A stretch of 6,236 bases of DNA from Anaerolineales bacterium UBA5069 (GCA_002415895.1 DIAV01000064.1:1-6236); one strand, 5' to 3'. Shown: positions 1 to 6,219, numbered from the stretch's first letter. The notes: generated by a model from the sequence alone, not told the origin. Numbers and translations: made by a program.

Positions 1-417
1 CAGTCCCTTGCTTAGCCACGCCTGCGCTGCATCAAGCGCGGGCAGTTGTTCCGGCGCGGTATTCACCAGCAATTCCCACGCCTCACCATAGGGCGCCCAT
101 TGCGCCTCACAGTGGTTGATATGCGCCAGTGAAACCTCGCCGGCTTCCGGCTCGCCCAAATAGTACACAATGGTGCGGTCAATGTCATAGGAGCGGATGA
201 AGCAGGTGTAATTGAGCAGCGTGCGACATTCTTCATGCACACGCGCCAGCGCAAGGCCCGTCTCATTGGTGAATTCGCGGCGCGCCGTCTCGAGATCACT
301 CGCGCCAGGCGCGACACGGCCTCGGGGAAATTGCCACTGATCAAAGAAACAGTTGTAGATTAGGAGAAATTCGGGGCCATTGACGCCGCGCCGCACAGGG
401 ATAATCCCTGCACTGCG
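1..417 (-). other. Nudix domain portion of the HisA fusion (Ap4A-hydrolase-like)
   Basis: Residues about 281-419 of the fused protein resemble small asymmetrical Ap4A hydrolases of the Nudix superfamily. An opening strand with SAGIIPVRR is followed by EFLLIYN, then QWQFPRGRV, then the Nudix helix, and near the edge a [11 protein letters not shown] stretch typical of the domain's last helix. The canonical box is GX5EX7REUXEEXGU. Here it reads G313, A319 in place of the first Glu, R327-E328, N331 in place of the first Glu of the EE pair, then E332 and G334. Two of the acidic positions are therefore lost, although E328 and E332 remain. Nudix enzymes hydrolyse nucleoside diphosphates linked to another moiety; the substrate here cannot be read from sequence. 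The domain looks nearly complete, so the protein probably ends shortly beyond position 1. Confidence 0.75.
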
Positions 418-1257
418 GCGCGTGAGTGGTTCGCGTGCCACAGTCAGCGCATGCTCGAGTGACAGGCGCCCCGTATAGAGCGCCTGCCCCACAATCACGC
501 CCTCAATATTGTAGTGCTCATGCTCCTTGAGGATGGCAATATCATCAATGCTGCCCACACCACCCGACGCAATGACCTTGAGGCCCGTCAGATCACCCAG
601 GCGCGAGGTCCGCTCCACATCCACGCCGCCAAGCATGCCATCGCGGCTGATGTCGGTGTACAGCACACGCTTGACGCCCAGCGCCGCCATGCGATGGCCC
701 AGTTCCACCACATCCACATTGCTGCTGCTCTTCCAGCCGTGGGTGGCAACCATGCCGTCGCGCGCATCAATCGCGATGACGATGCGCTCGTCGCCCCAGC
801 GCGCAATCGCTTCGGTGACAATCTGTGGGTCGTTAACGGCAACCGTGCCAAGCACAACGCGGTCTGCGCCCAATTCCAGGGCGAGGCGAATGTCCTCCTG
901 GCTGCGCAGGCCGCCGCCAAACTGGATTTTGATGTCCACCGCTGCGCGTATCTCGCGCAACCGCCGCAGGTTGATGGGCATACTCTCATCCAGCAGCGCG
1001 CGCACAGGAGTGGGCGTATCGTCCCCCGCGCGCGCCACACGCACGTTGCCGCTGCTGTGCAGCATGTCGATCTGCGCTTGTGTCGCGCCCAGCGCGCCGT
1101 CCAGGTTAACCACATGCAGCCACTTTGCGCCGCAGTCTGCCCACTTGCGCGCCACTGCAGCGGGATCCTCGCCAAACACGGTCTCCGCGTTAGGGTCGCC
1201 CTGGCGCAACCGCACGCAACGGCCGCCGCGCAAATCGATGGCAGGATAGATAATCAT
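1..1257 (-). CDS. hisA: HisA (ProFAR isomerase) fused to a C-terminal Nudix hydrolase domain; 3' end beyond window
   Basis: The N-terminal domain (residues 1 to about 275) is phosphoribosylformimino-5-aminoimidazole carboxamide ribotide isomerase, a cytoplasmic (beta/alpha)8 enzyme that converts ProFAR to PRFAR in histidine synthesis. It starts [12 protein letters not shown], with catalytic Asp8. The second catalytic aspartate is D164 in IAIDARDG, and the phosphate-binding loops are FGGGLRS (113-119) and SGGVGS (231-236). The reading frame has no stop after HisA. At about residue 281 a Nudix fold begins (SAGIIPVRR, then FLLIY, then WQFPRG), with a degenerate Nudix box at 313-335. I checked every codon from 540 down to 1 and found no stop; 419 residues are visible. 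About 55 residues separate the LDGA and FGGG motifs, versus roughly 25 in E. coli HisA. ATG 1257 matches the family start; an in-frame ATG at 1323 would add 22 unrelated residues. No strong Shine-Dalgarno is seen. HisA is certain; the natural fusion is likely, barring a sequencing error. Confidence 0.9.
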   Translation of the reverse strand, partial: MIIYPAIDLRGGRCVRLRQGDPNAETVFGEDPAAVARKWADCGAKWLHVVNLDGALGATQAQIDMLHSSGNVRVARAGDDTPTPVRALLDESMPINLRRLREIRAAVDIKIQFGGGLRSQEDIRLALELGADRVVLGTVAVNDPQIVTEAIARWGDERIVIAIDARDGMVATHGWKSSSNVDVVELGHRMAALGVKRVLYTDISRDGMLGGVDVERTSRLGDLTGLKVIASGGVGSIDDIAILKEHEHYNIEGVIVGQALYTGRLSLEHALTVAREPLTRRSAGIIPVRRGVNGPEFLLIYNCFFDQWQFPRGRVAPGASDLETARREFTNETGLALARVHEECRTLLNYTCFIRSYDIDRTIVYYLGEPEAGEVSLAHINHCEAQWAPYGEAWELLVNTAPEQLPALDAAQAWLSKGL

Positions 1258-1479
1258 GCTCAGGGGTGTCCATTCAACAATGTGTAGGTGGAAGCGAGCG
1301 GCGCAGGTGGAGCCATGCCCCATACGACAGACGAGCGTGGGAATTCGCGGGAATTCGTCAGGCTGCGCGTGCGAAATGCCGCGCCCCCAATCTAGCACAC
1401 ACAGCAGCGCCGGATTCGTAACATCACTCCGCTTTGGCAAGCGTTATGCGGGAATCTACTTAGCTTTGCAGGCGGCATT
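1258..1479. other. 222-nt spacer between hisH and hisA
   Basis: I find no credible gene here. The hisA frame is open upstream to about 1444 but has no HisA-like residues before 1257. A 10-codon frame ([10 protein letters not shown]) on the minus strand has no histidine run, so it is not a classical his attenuator leader. The spacer contains a small inverted repeat at 1430-1443 (CGCTT, 4-nt loop, AAGCG) without a following T-tract, and a 10-bp tandem repeat at 1338-1357. No convincing sigma-70 promoter or riboswitch fold could be picked out by eye. A gap of this size inside a his cluster could hold a secondary promoter. Confidence 0.5.
1338..1357. repeat. Two-copy 10-bp tandem repeat (YGGGAATTCG) in the hisH-hisA spacer
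   Basis: TGGGAATTCG is followed directly by CGGGAATTCG, so two 10-bp units differ only at the first base. The 10-bp period puts both GAATTC hexamers on the same helical face, as two adjacent protein-binding half-sites would be. The repeat lies about 80-100 nt upstream of the hisA start codon. With only two copies, chance cannot be excluded. Confidence 0.4.
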
Positions 1480-2148
1480 TCATGCGGGGACGTCAGCGCG
1501 CTGCACCATGCGCATGAAGTTGCGCAAAATGGCGAGGCCCACCATGTGGCTCTTTTCGGGGTGGGGCTGAATGCCCCAGGCGTTGCGGTAGCGCACGATG
1601 CTGGCATACGCAATGCCGTAGTCCGTGGTGGCGAGCACCGCCTCCGGCGCGACGGCATCACAGTAGTACGAGTGCGCAAAGTAGGCGTAGGCATTGGCGG
1701 GCAGGCCGTCCACCAGCGGATCGCTGCGCTGCACCGTCAGCGCGTTCCAGCCAATTTGCGGAATGCGCAATGGGTGGCCCACAGCAGAGGTCGGATCCTC
1801 CATGCCATCGGGAAAGCGGCGCACCTGCCCGGGGATGATGTGCAATCCCTCATGCTGGCCCATTTCTTCGCTGCCATCAAAAAGCAGTTGCATACCCACG
1901 CAAATCCCCAGCAGCGGCAAGCCGGCCTGCACGGCCTCGAGCAGGGGCGCCTCAAAGCCCTGGCTGCGCAGGTTGTTGACTGAATCACCAAACGCGCCCT
2001 GCCCCGGCAGCACGACCGCGCGCCAGTGCGAGAAGTCCGTGGGGCGATCGACAATATCCACGGCGATCCCCAGCGGCCCCGCTACGGTGACGAACGACTT
2101 GTAGACGCTGCGCAGGTTGCCCACGCCGTAGTCAATGATGGCGATCAT
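1480..2148 (-). CDS. hisH: HisH, glutamine amidotransferase subunit of imidazole glycerol phosphate synthase
   Basis: The 222-residue class I (triad) glutaminase hydrolyses glutamine and channels ammonia to HisF, which makes IGP and AICAR from PRFAR in the cytoplasm. The N-terminus MIAIIDYGVGNLRSV is diagnostic of HisH, and the length is only slightly above the usual 200-215. The nucleophile is C83 in GICVGMQLLF; the other triad members are H196 and E198 in QPHPEKS. The oxyanion strand reads PGQGAFGD (residues 48-55), where many HisH have PGVG, and the triad motif has Pro where Phe is usual (QFHPEKS). ATG 2148 is chosen because the frame upstream to 2223 would add 25 residues (MSLLPLPRFRR...) foreign to the family. 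The start lies inside the end of the DUF1848 gene (17-nt overlap), so translation is probably coupled. HisF is not in the window. Confidence 0.95.
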   Translation of the reverse strand: MIAIIDYGVGNLRSVYKSFVTVAGPLGIAVDIVDRPTDFSHWRAVVLPGQGAFGDSVNNLRSQGFEAPLLEAVQAGLPLLGICVGMQLLFDGSEEMGQHEGLHIIPGQVRRFPDGMEDPTSAVGHPLRIPQIGWNALTVQRSDPLVDGLPANAYAYFAHSYYCDAVAPEAVLATTDYGIAYASIVRYRNAWGIQPHPEKSHMVGLAILRNFMRMVQRADVPA

Positions 2149-3094
2149 GTGATGAAAAGAGATCCAACTGTTGCGTGCCGGCTGCTTGTTCCTCCGGAAG
2201 CGGGGTAATGGCAGCAGGCTCAAAGAGAAAATCGCTCATGGGGTTGTGCGCCTTGTAGCGCGCCAGCGCCAGTGGCCGGTTCTGCACGGCGTAGCAGTAG
2301 ACGCAGCCGTGCGGGCATGTGTCATACTCGCCAATGTCGCGCGATTTGTAGCATTCGCATTTGTCACGCGTCCCATCGATCTTCGCCGCGATTGTCTTGT
2401 CCGCCAAACCCTCCATGCGCGATTTATCCACGCAGTGGGCAACGCCTACGCCCGCCACCTGCAGTTCAGGCTGCGCGCAAAGCACCATCTGCATGCCATT
2501 GTCTGCGGCAATGGGCGCAAGCTGCCTCAGCAGCGCCTGCGCAATCTCCGCATCGGCCGCGTACAATTGAAAAGCATGCTCCTTCTCTGCGGCCGCGATG
2601 TTGGTGCGTGTCTTCTTGTACATCTGCACAAAGGAGACAACCACCTCATCGGTTGCGCCCTTAAGCTGCGACGCCAGCCTGCCGAAGTTCTCCACGTGCC
2701 AGGCAAAGGGCGTCAGCGAAGAAAGCACAATTGTGTCATAGCGCCAGACGGCCACGCGTGGGTGATAGCGCTCGGCCAACTGTTGCAGCGTGCGGACAGA
2801 TGCCTCTGCGTCGACCACACGGCTCTCCAGTTCACGCGGGTAGCCGTTGATGGTGTACTGCACCATGAAGGGCATCTCACGCTGCCGGACTTCCTCCAGC
2901 ACAGGCAGGAAAGGTGCAAGGTTCTTCGTCCAAAAGACGAAGCCGTCCACATCCGCCGGACGCAACGATACACGCGGCTGCTGGAGCGTGTTGTAGGGAT
3001 TCACGTAGCGACAGTAGCCCGCCGCCAGCCGGTTGCGAAACCACTCGGCATAGAATGCGGGTATATCGGTGCGGACGGACGCTGAGATTAGCAT
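2132..3094 (-). CDS. DUF1848 family protein with C-terminal radical-SAM-type cysteine cluster
   Basis: The 320-residue protein is a full-length DUF1848 member. It has the family start MLISASVRTDIPAFY, VFWTKN at 53-58, YTING at 80-84, WRYD at 117-120 and CVDKSRM at 221-227. The C-terminal cluster has a CXC (C246, C248) and then C260-PHG-C264-VY-C267, a CX3CX2C arrangement like that at the N-terminus of radical SAM enzymes. The family is known for having this cluster at the C-terminus; no function is established. An Fe-S cluster protein, possibly a permuted radical SAM fold, is a reasonable inference. Its stop overlaps the hisH start by 17 nt, and its ATG lies 4 nt after the preceding gene's stop, so it probably sits in one transcript with both. 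A link to histidine synthesis is not shown by the sequence. Confidence 0.9.
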   Translation of the reverse strand: MLISASVRTDIPAFYAEWFRNRLAAGYCRYVNPYNTLQQPRVSLRPADVDGFVFWTKNLAPFLPVLEEVRQREMPFMVQYTINGYPRELESRVVDAEASVRTLQQLAERYHPRVAVWRYDTIVLSSLTPFAWHVENFGRLASQLKGATDEVVVSFVQMYKKTRTNIAAAEKEHAFQLYAADAEIAQALLRQLAPIAADNGMQMVLCAQPELQVAGVGVAHCVDKSRMEGLADKTIAAKIDGTRDKCECYKSRDIGEYDTCPHGCVYCYAVQNRPLALARYKAHNPMSDFLFEPAAITPLPEEQAAGTQQLDLFSSHDRHH

Positions 3095-3098
3095 TGTG

Positions 3099-4046
3099 CT
3101 ATCTTTTCGTTCGGAGTACGTCTACGAACGTGAAGGGACAACTACTTCCCTTTGGGTAGAAGAAGATTCGCGGATTTCTATCGAAGTCTCGATTGTAGTC
3201 AACGAGAGCGCTTCGGTTATCTGGAACGTATCGAGGGATTCCGACTCTGTGAATTGGTTCAAGCCCAGCTTCACTATACGCATTATTAATCATTTCACGG
3301 ACATAAGGTGGTCGTTGGTCGTTGCTATCAGTAACAACGACAAGCGCGTCATGATCAATTTGATAGCTGACACTTTGCAGCAAACGCACAATATCATCCG
3401 GCCGATTCTTATGCTCCGATAGCACGAACTGCAGTGATACAATGTCAGGGCTCTCGGCAAAACCGAACTCGTCAGCAAAGTCAATATCGCATGTTGACGA
3501 CGCAGACCTCGTCTGCGCATCGATTTGTACCTGCCCTCTTGACGCTCTCAACGCATCTGCAGAGCAGTGGCGTGCGACGATACCGAAAACGTCGTCCCAC
3601 TCATCAAGCACATCCCAACTCCGAAAGACCACCGTGCATCGGCCCATAACAGGGACCGTCAGGAGTTTCAGAGTTCCAAGAAGTTCAGTACCCGGCCCAC
3701 CGCCAACCGACGCGATCTTGAGGGTCGCATGTTGACGTACTCTCTTTCTTAATTTCTCCGATTCTTGGCGAAGCCCAAGTTCAAACATGTAGGCATGAGC
3801 TCCGACATATGTATGCAAATAGCCCACTCGGCACGGAAGCACATCATAACGTAGATTCTTTCTGCCAGATTTGTAGCCTTTCGACAAGAGATCTGCTTCC
3901 TTACACACTTGCTCGTTGCACTCTTCCAAGCTCCATCCCATCCGGATCTGCATTTGTGCTACTGCATCGTCCAACATCATCTTGATTCGATCGAAGTAGA
4001 AGTTGTCGAACCGTTCATGCGTCGGGTAACAGTAGGAATCTTCCAT
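3099..4046 (-). CDS. Putative SAM-dependent methyltransferase, low GC, likely acquired
   Basis: I do not recognise a named family for this 315-residue protein, but the middle looks like a class I Rossmann methyltransferase. Motif I is IASVGGGPGTELLG (111-124). An acidic post-I segment around SWDVLDEW (143-150) follows, then DIVSLQFVLSE (201-211) at the motif IV position and a VVVTDSND strand (236-243). The first 110 residues are rich in charged and aromatic residues and may bind substrate. There are no signal peptide or membrane helices. ATG 4046 is the only usable start, because an in-frame stop lies at 4098-4100 with no ATG, GTG or TTG between; no Shine-Dalgarno is obvious. GC over 3181-4020 is about 49% against about 60% in neighbours, which suggests horizontal acquisition. 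The substrate is unknown, and catalytic activity is inferred only from motif I. Confidence 0.75.
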   Translation of the reverse strand: MEDSYCYPTHERFDNFYFDRIKMMLDDAVAQMQIRMGWSLEECNEQVCKEADLLSKGYKSGRKNLRYDVLPCRVGYLHTYVGAHAYMFELGLRQESEKLRKRVRQHATLKIASVGGGPGTELLGTLKLLTVPVMGRCTVVFRSWDVLDEWDDVFGIVARHCSADALRASRGQVQIDAQTRSASSTCDIDFADEFGFAESPDIVSLQFVLSEHKNRPDDIVRLLQSVSYQIDHDALVVVTDSNDQRPPYVREMINNAYSEAGLEPIHRVGIPRYVPDNRSALVDYNRDFDRNPRIFFYPKGSSCPFTFVDVLRTKR

Positions 4047-4120
4047 AATCGTTGGTTTCGGGGTGGAGTGATCGGCGTAGATGGGAGAAACGAGAACTCA
4101 GTCTGACTGGGCCGTTAGAG
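4047..4120. other. 74-nt spacer upstream of the methyltransferase-like gene
   Basis: This spacer separates the DUF402 stop (TAA, 4123-4121) from the next ATG. It holds an 11-bp palindrome, CAGTC-T-GACTG at 4099-4109, just after the DUF402 stop. The stem is short and lacks a T-tract, so it is a weak terminator candidate at best. No clear ribosome-binding site precedes ATG 4046. This is also where GC content changes between the two genes. Confidence 0.4.
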
Positions 4121-4654
4121 TTAGCGCGGCAACTCTCGCGGCGTCTCCGCACCGCTCAACTCCAGCGTCTTCACCATCGCGGGCGGCCACTTCTTGCGGT
4201 GAATGGCCAGCGTCAGCTCGCGAATGCGCAGTTCGGCGTGCTCCACCTCAACGGGCGTCAGGTCGCCACTCTGCGCGGCCTTGTCAAAGAGGTCCTCAAA
4301 CATCACCGTGAGCCTGCCCGTGCTGTCGAACCAGAGACCCAGCAGCAGGCTGGGCGCAATCAGGCGCGTGTCGCGCCGCCGCCACGATGCGCAAATGGGT
4401 GCATAGAAACCCGCCGCCTTCTTCTCCGTGTTGAAATACTTCTCCACAATCTGCTCAGACTCCTGCAGCCAGAAGCGGAACCAGACATAGCCCGGCCCGC
4501 CTACCACCGTGCGGCCAATGCGCTGTTCAGGCGCGGTGGGCCGCCACGTGGCGCGCTCCACCAACATGCCGGTGAGCCACTCGGTGCGGTAGTCCGTCAT
4601 GTCGGGGACGTTCTGCCACGCCCCGCTGGAGATGAATGTGAGTTTGCGGGCCAT
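4121..4654 (-). CDS. DUF402 / FomD-like barrel protein, metal-site aspartates apparently substituted
   Basis: The 177-residue cytoplasmic protein resembles DUF402, a small barrel family that includes FomD and nucleoside di- and triphosphate phosphatases. The matching stretch is YVWFRFWLQ (56-64), VEKYFNTEKKAAGFYAPI (70-87), SLLLGLWFDSTGRLTVMFED (102-121) and a C-terminal helix around 134-152. From memory, active members have aspartates in a DL-x-LD-V strand and an LDEDE motif. Here the corresponding strand reads PSLLLGLW and the acidic motif is reduced to MFEDLFD. The protein may therefore not be a phosphatase, or may use a different site. The gene stands alone between a 222-nt and a 74-nt spacer. 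ATG 4654 fits the start; the ribosome-binding site is weak (AAAGA). The family call is by pattern only; a divergent relative is possible. Confidence 0.7.
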   Translation of the reverse strand: MARKLTFISSGAWQNVPDMTDYRTEWLTGMLVERATWRPTAPEQRIGRTVVGGPGYVWFRFWLQESEQIVEKYFNTEKKAAGFYAPICASWRRRDTRLIAPSLLLGLWFDSTGRLTVMFEDLFDKAAQSGDLTPVEVEHAELRIRELTLAIHRKKWPPAMVKTLELSGAETPRELPR

Positions 4655-4720
4655 GTGCGGTCTTTATCAGGTGGGCGTCGACGTAAGGCCGGCGCAATAA
4701 ACCAACGTCGCATTCTGTTC

Positions 4721-4734
4721 TGTTGAACTCAACA
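4721..4734. promoter_or_regulatory. 14-bp perfect inverted repeat upstream of the DUF402 gene (possible operator)
   Basis: TGTTGA-AC-TCAACA is a perfect 6-bp inverted repeat around a 2-nt centre, located 67-80 nt upstream of the DUF402 start codon. The compact, near-continuous dyad is the form expected of a dimeric repressor site rather than an RNA hairpin, because the loop would be only 2 nt. No regulator gene lies in the window. By-eye promoter matches around it are poor, so the operator role is an inference. Confidence 0.35.
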
Positions 4735-4830
4735 CAGCGTCTCTGCATGCTGACACCGCAGTGAGAACGCATTGACGCATGGGACATCTAAAGGGGCAAC
4801 AGCACGGAAGAGCGGTGCTTCTTGATTGCC

Positions 4831-4855
4831 TTTGCCTGCGCCTTTGCGCCTGCGC
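4831..4855. repeat. Two-copy imperfect repeat TTTGC(GC)CTGCGC
   Basis: TTTGCCTGCGCC (4831-4842) is followed directly by TTTGCGCCTGCGC (4843-4855), which differs by a GC insertion. It lies 22-46 nt past the MFS stop codon. This looks like ordinary slippage-type sequence in a spacer; no function is evident. Confidence 0.4.
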
Positions 4856-4876
4856 GCCATGTCGTTCACATAGAGG

Positions 4877-6148
4877 TCAGGTGCTCTCGGTCGGCAGCGC
4901 CGTCGCCTCCGCCAGCCCAGGAATATGCTGCCGCCGCAGGCTCAGCAGCCCCAGCACGAAAACAATGGGGAAAACCATCGTCACAATCAGCCCAATGCGC
5001 AGCCCAAGCTGGTCGGGTGTGAGGCTATAGGCGATTGCCCACGCCGCCATGCGCTGCGAACCCTGCACCAAGTCGGACGTAACCCCGGCCAGCCACGGGC
5101 CTATTGCTGCCCCCACGTCGCCAAAGATCGCCAGAATGCCAAACATCACCGTGCCGCCGCGTGGAAAGATTGCGGCGCTCGTACTGAAGGTACCCGGCCA
5201 CATCAGCGCCACGGCAAGCCCCGTCACTGCGCAGCCCATGAGGGCCACGACCGGATTCTGTGCAAACACGGTGATGAGATAGCAGGCCACACAGACAACG
5301 CCACTGACCAGCAGCGCCTGTTGCAGGTGAATGCGGTGGCCCCAGAAGCCGTATACAAGACGTCCCACGCCCATGAAGGCCGCAAAGAGAAAGGGCCCCA
5401 GCAAATCGCCTGCCAGCTTGGGCACGCCCAACCCCTTCTCGGCAAAGAGCGACGACCACTGCGACATGGTCAGTTCAGCCGATGCCCCGCAGACCATGAG
5501 CACGAGCGCAATCTGAAATGTGCGCTTGCTAAAGAGCATTCGCGCCGACATGAGTTCATGGTGCGGCGGCACAGGCATGAGCGGCACCCGTAGAAAGCGC
5601 AGCAGGTTGTACAGCGGTACGCTGGCCCACAGTACGGGCAGTACATACCACATCTCACTGCCCAGCGCCCACACCAGCAGCGTGGTAATCAGCACCACGC
5701 CCATTTGCCCCCAACAGTAAAAAGAGTGCAGCAGGCTCATGGCTGACGCCTTCGCATCACCCGGCAGCGACTCAACCACCGGGCTGACCATGACCTCAAT
5801 AATCCCGCCGCCCACGGCATAAATCATGACCGCGACGATCAGCCCCATGTAGGGCGTGGGGAAGATGTGCGGGAAGATCGCCAGCCCGACTAACCCGGCC
5901 GCACTCATGAGATGCGCAAGCACAAGCATGCGGCGATGACCCACGCGGTCAGCATAGCGTACGGTAAGGATATCGGCGGCAATCTGGGTGCCAAAGTTGA
6001 TGAGAATCAGGCGGCCAATTTGCTCAAACGAAATCGAAAATTCGTCCTGGAAGATGATAAAGAGCAGCGGTGCAAGGTTGTTGACAATGGCCTGCGTAAT
6101 GTAGCCGAGATAGCAGGCAATAAGGGTGTCTTTGTAGGTGTAGGTCAT
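4877..6148 (-). CDS. MFS transporter, 12 transmembrane helices, substrate unknown
   Basis: The 423-residue inner-membrane protein has about 12 hydrophobic helices in two halves. Approximate spans are 10-33, 44-64, 74-93, 100-121, 134-160 and 165-187, then 211-228, 246-267, 277-296, 299-327, 333-356 and 384-404. The loop between helices 2 and 3 carries a motif A variant, RYADRVGHRR (64-73); the equivalent loop in the second half is YGFWGHRIH (266-274). The charged loop near 190-210 is the usual divide between halves. Acidic residues within membrane segments (E118, E126, E225) are candidates for proton or substrate coupling. Length and layout are normal for the family and resemble sugar-permease-type MFS proteins, but the substrate cannot be assigned. 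ATG 6148 gives a typical short cytoplasmic N-terminus, with an AGAAG-like site just upstream. A 222-nt spacer follows, so it is probably monocistronic. Confidence 0.9.
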   Translation of the reverse strand: MTYTYKDTLIACYLGYITQAIVNNLAPLLFIIFQDEFSISFEQIGRLILINFGTQIAADILTVRYADRVGHRRMLVLAHLMSAAGLVGLAIFPHIFPTPYMGLIVAVMIYAVGGGIIEVMVSPVVESLPGDAKASAMSLLHSFYCWGQMGVVLITTLLVWALGSEMWYVLPVLWASVPLYNLLRFLRVPLMPVPPHHELMSARMLFSKRTFQIALVLMVCGASAELTMSQWSSLFAEKGLGVPKLAGDLLGPFLFAAFMGVGRLVYGFWGHRIHLQQALLVSGVVCVACYLITVFAQNPVVALMGCAVTGLAVALMWPGTFSTSAAIFPRGGTVMFGILAIFGDVGAAIGPWLAGVTSDLVQGSQRMAAWAIAYSLTPDQLGLRIGLIVTMVFPIVFVLGLLSLRRQHIPGLAEATALPTEST

Positions 6149-6190
6149 AAAGCCATCTTCTGTTTGTGTCCGGCATCAACGTGACGGCTC

Positions 6191-6219
6191 AACATAAAGC
6201 CACAGTGGAAGCAACGCAA
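6191..6219 (-). promoter_or_regulatory. Possible sigma-70-type promoter for the MFS gene
   Basis: Read on the minus strand, TTGCGT (6219-6214) and TATGTT (6196-6191) are separated by exactly 17 nt. The -10 box lies about 43 nt upstream of the MFS start codon. The -35 matches consensus at three of six positions and the -10 at four of six, so it is plausible but not strong. The rest of the upstream segment, to the window end, shows no gene. Confidence 0.3.

Larger units (their letters stand above)
4655..4876. other. 222-nt spacer between the MFS gene and the DUF402 gene
   Basis: I see no credible gene here. A frame that crosses from the DUF402 gene into this spacer (4787-4527) gives a His/Arg-rich product with no family resemblance and overlaps the real gene antiparallel-free but out of frame. 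The spacer holds an inverted repeat (4721-4734) and a two-copy imperfect repeat (4831-4855). No strong rho-independent terminator follows the MFS stop at 4877. Confidence 0.5.

Noticed and set aside
514..1287. Long open frames on the plus strand across hisA (514-1287 and 527-1249)
   Set aside because: They lie antisense to a HisA frame with intact catalytic motifs; their products are His/Ala- or Arg/Ser-rich with no recognisable domain, as expected of shadows in GC-rich coding DNA.
1258..1323. Upstream in-frame ATG at 1323 for hisA
   Set aside because: It would add 22 residues ([11 protein letters not shown]...) not found in HisA, while ATG 1257 gives the family-standard MIIYPAID start.
1392..1424. 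Ten-codon minus-strand frame [10 protein letters not shown] as a leader peptide for hisA attenuation
   Set aside because: It has no histidine codons, no convincing ribosome-binding site and no following terminator-like hairpin with a T-tract.
1430..1443. Hairpin CGCTT-loop-AAGCG as a terminator after hisH
   Set aside because: The stem is only 5 bp and no run of T follows on the minus strand.
2171..3085. 304-codon plus-strand frame opposite DUF1848
   Set aside because: It is antisense to a gene with all DUF1848 family motifs; its product is His/Arg/Leu-rich and matches nothing I recognise.
3069..3752. Several plus-strand frames inside the low-GC region (3069-3422, 3434-3649, 3442-3735, 3567-3752)
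   Set aside because: The minus-strand frame spans the whole region as one 315-residue protein with a methyltransferase motif I; the short plus-strand products show no domain features.
4527..4787. 86-codon minus-strand frame crossing the start of the DUF402 gene
   Set aside because: It overlaps the DUF402 N-terminus out of frame and yields a His/Arg-rich, low-complexity product.
4802..4820. Inverted repeat AGCAC...GTGCT after the MFS gene as a terminator
   Set aside because: It has a 5-bp stem with a 9-nt loop and no T-tract on the minus strand, which is too weak to call.
4655..4876. The two main spacers (1258-1479 and 4655-4876) are both exactly 222 nt, suggesting a repeated element
   Set aside because: Comparing them by eye shows no shared sequence; the equal length appears to be coincidence.
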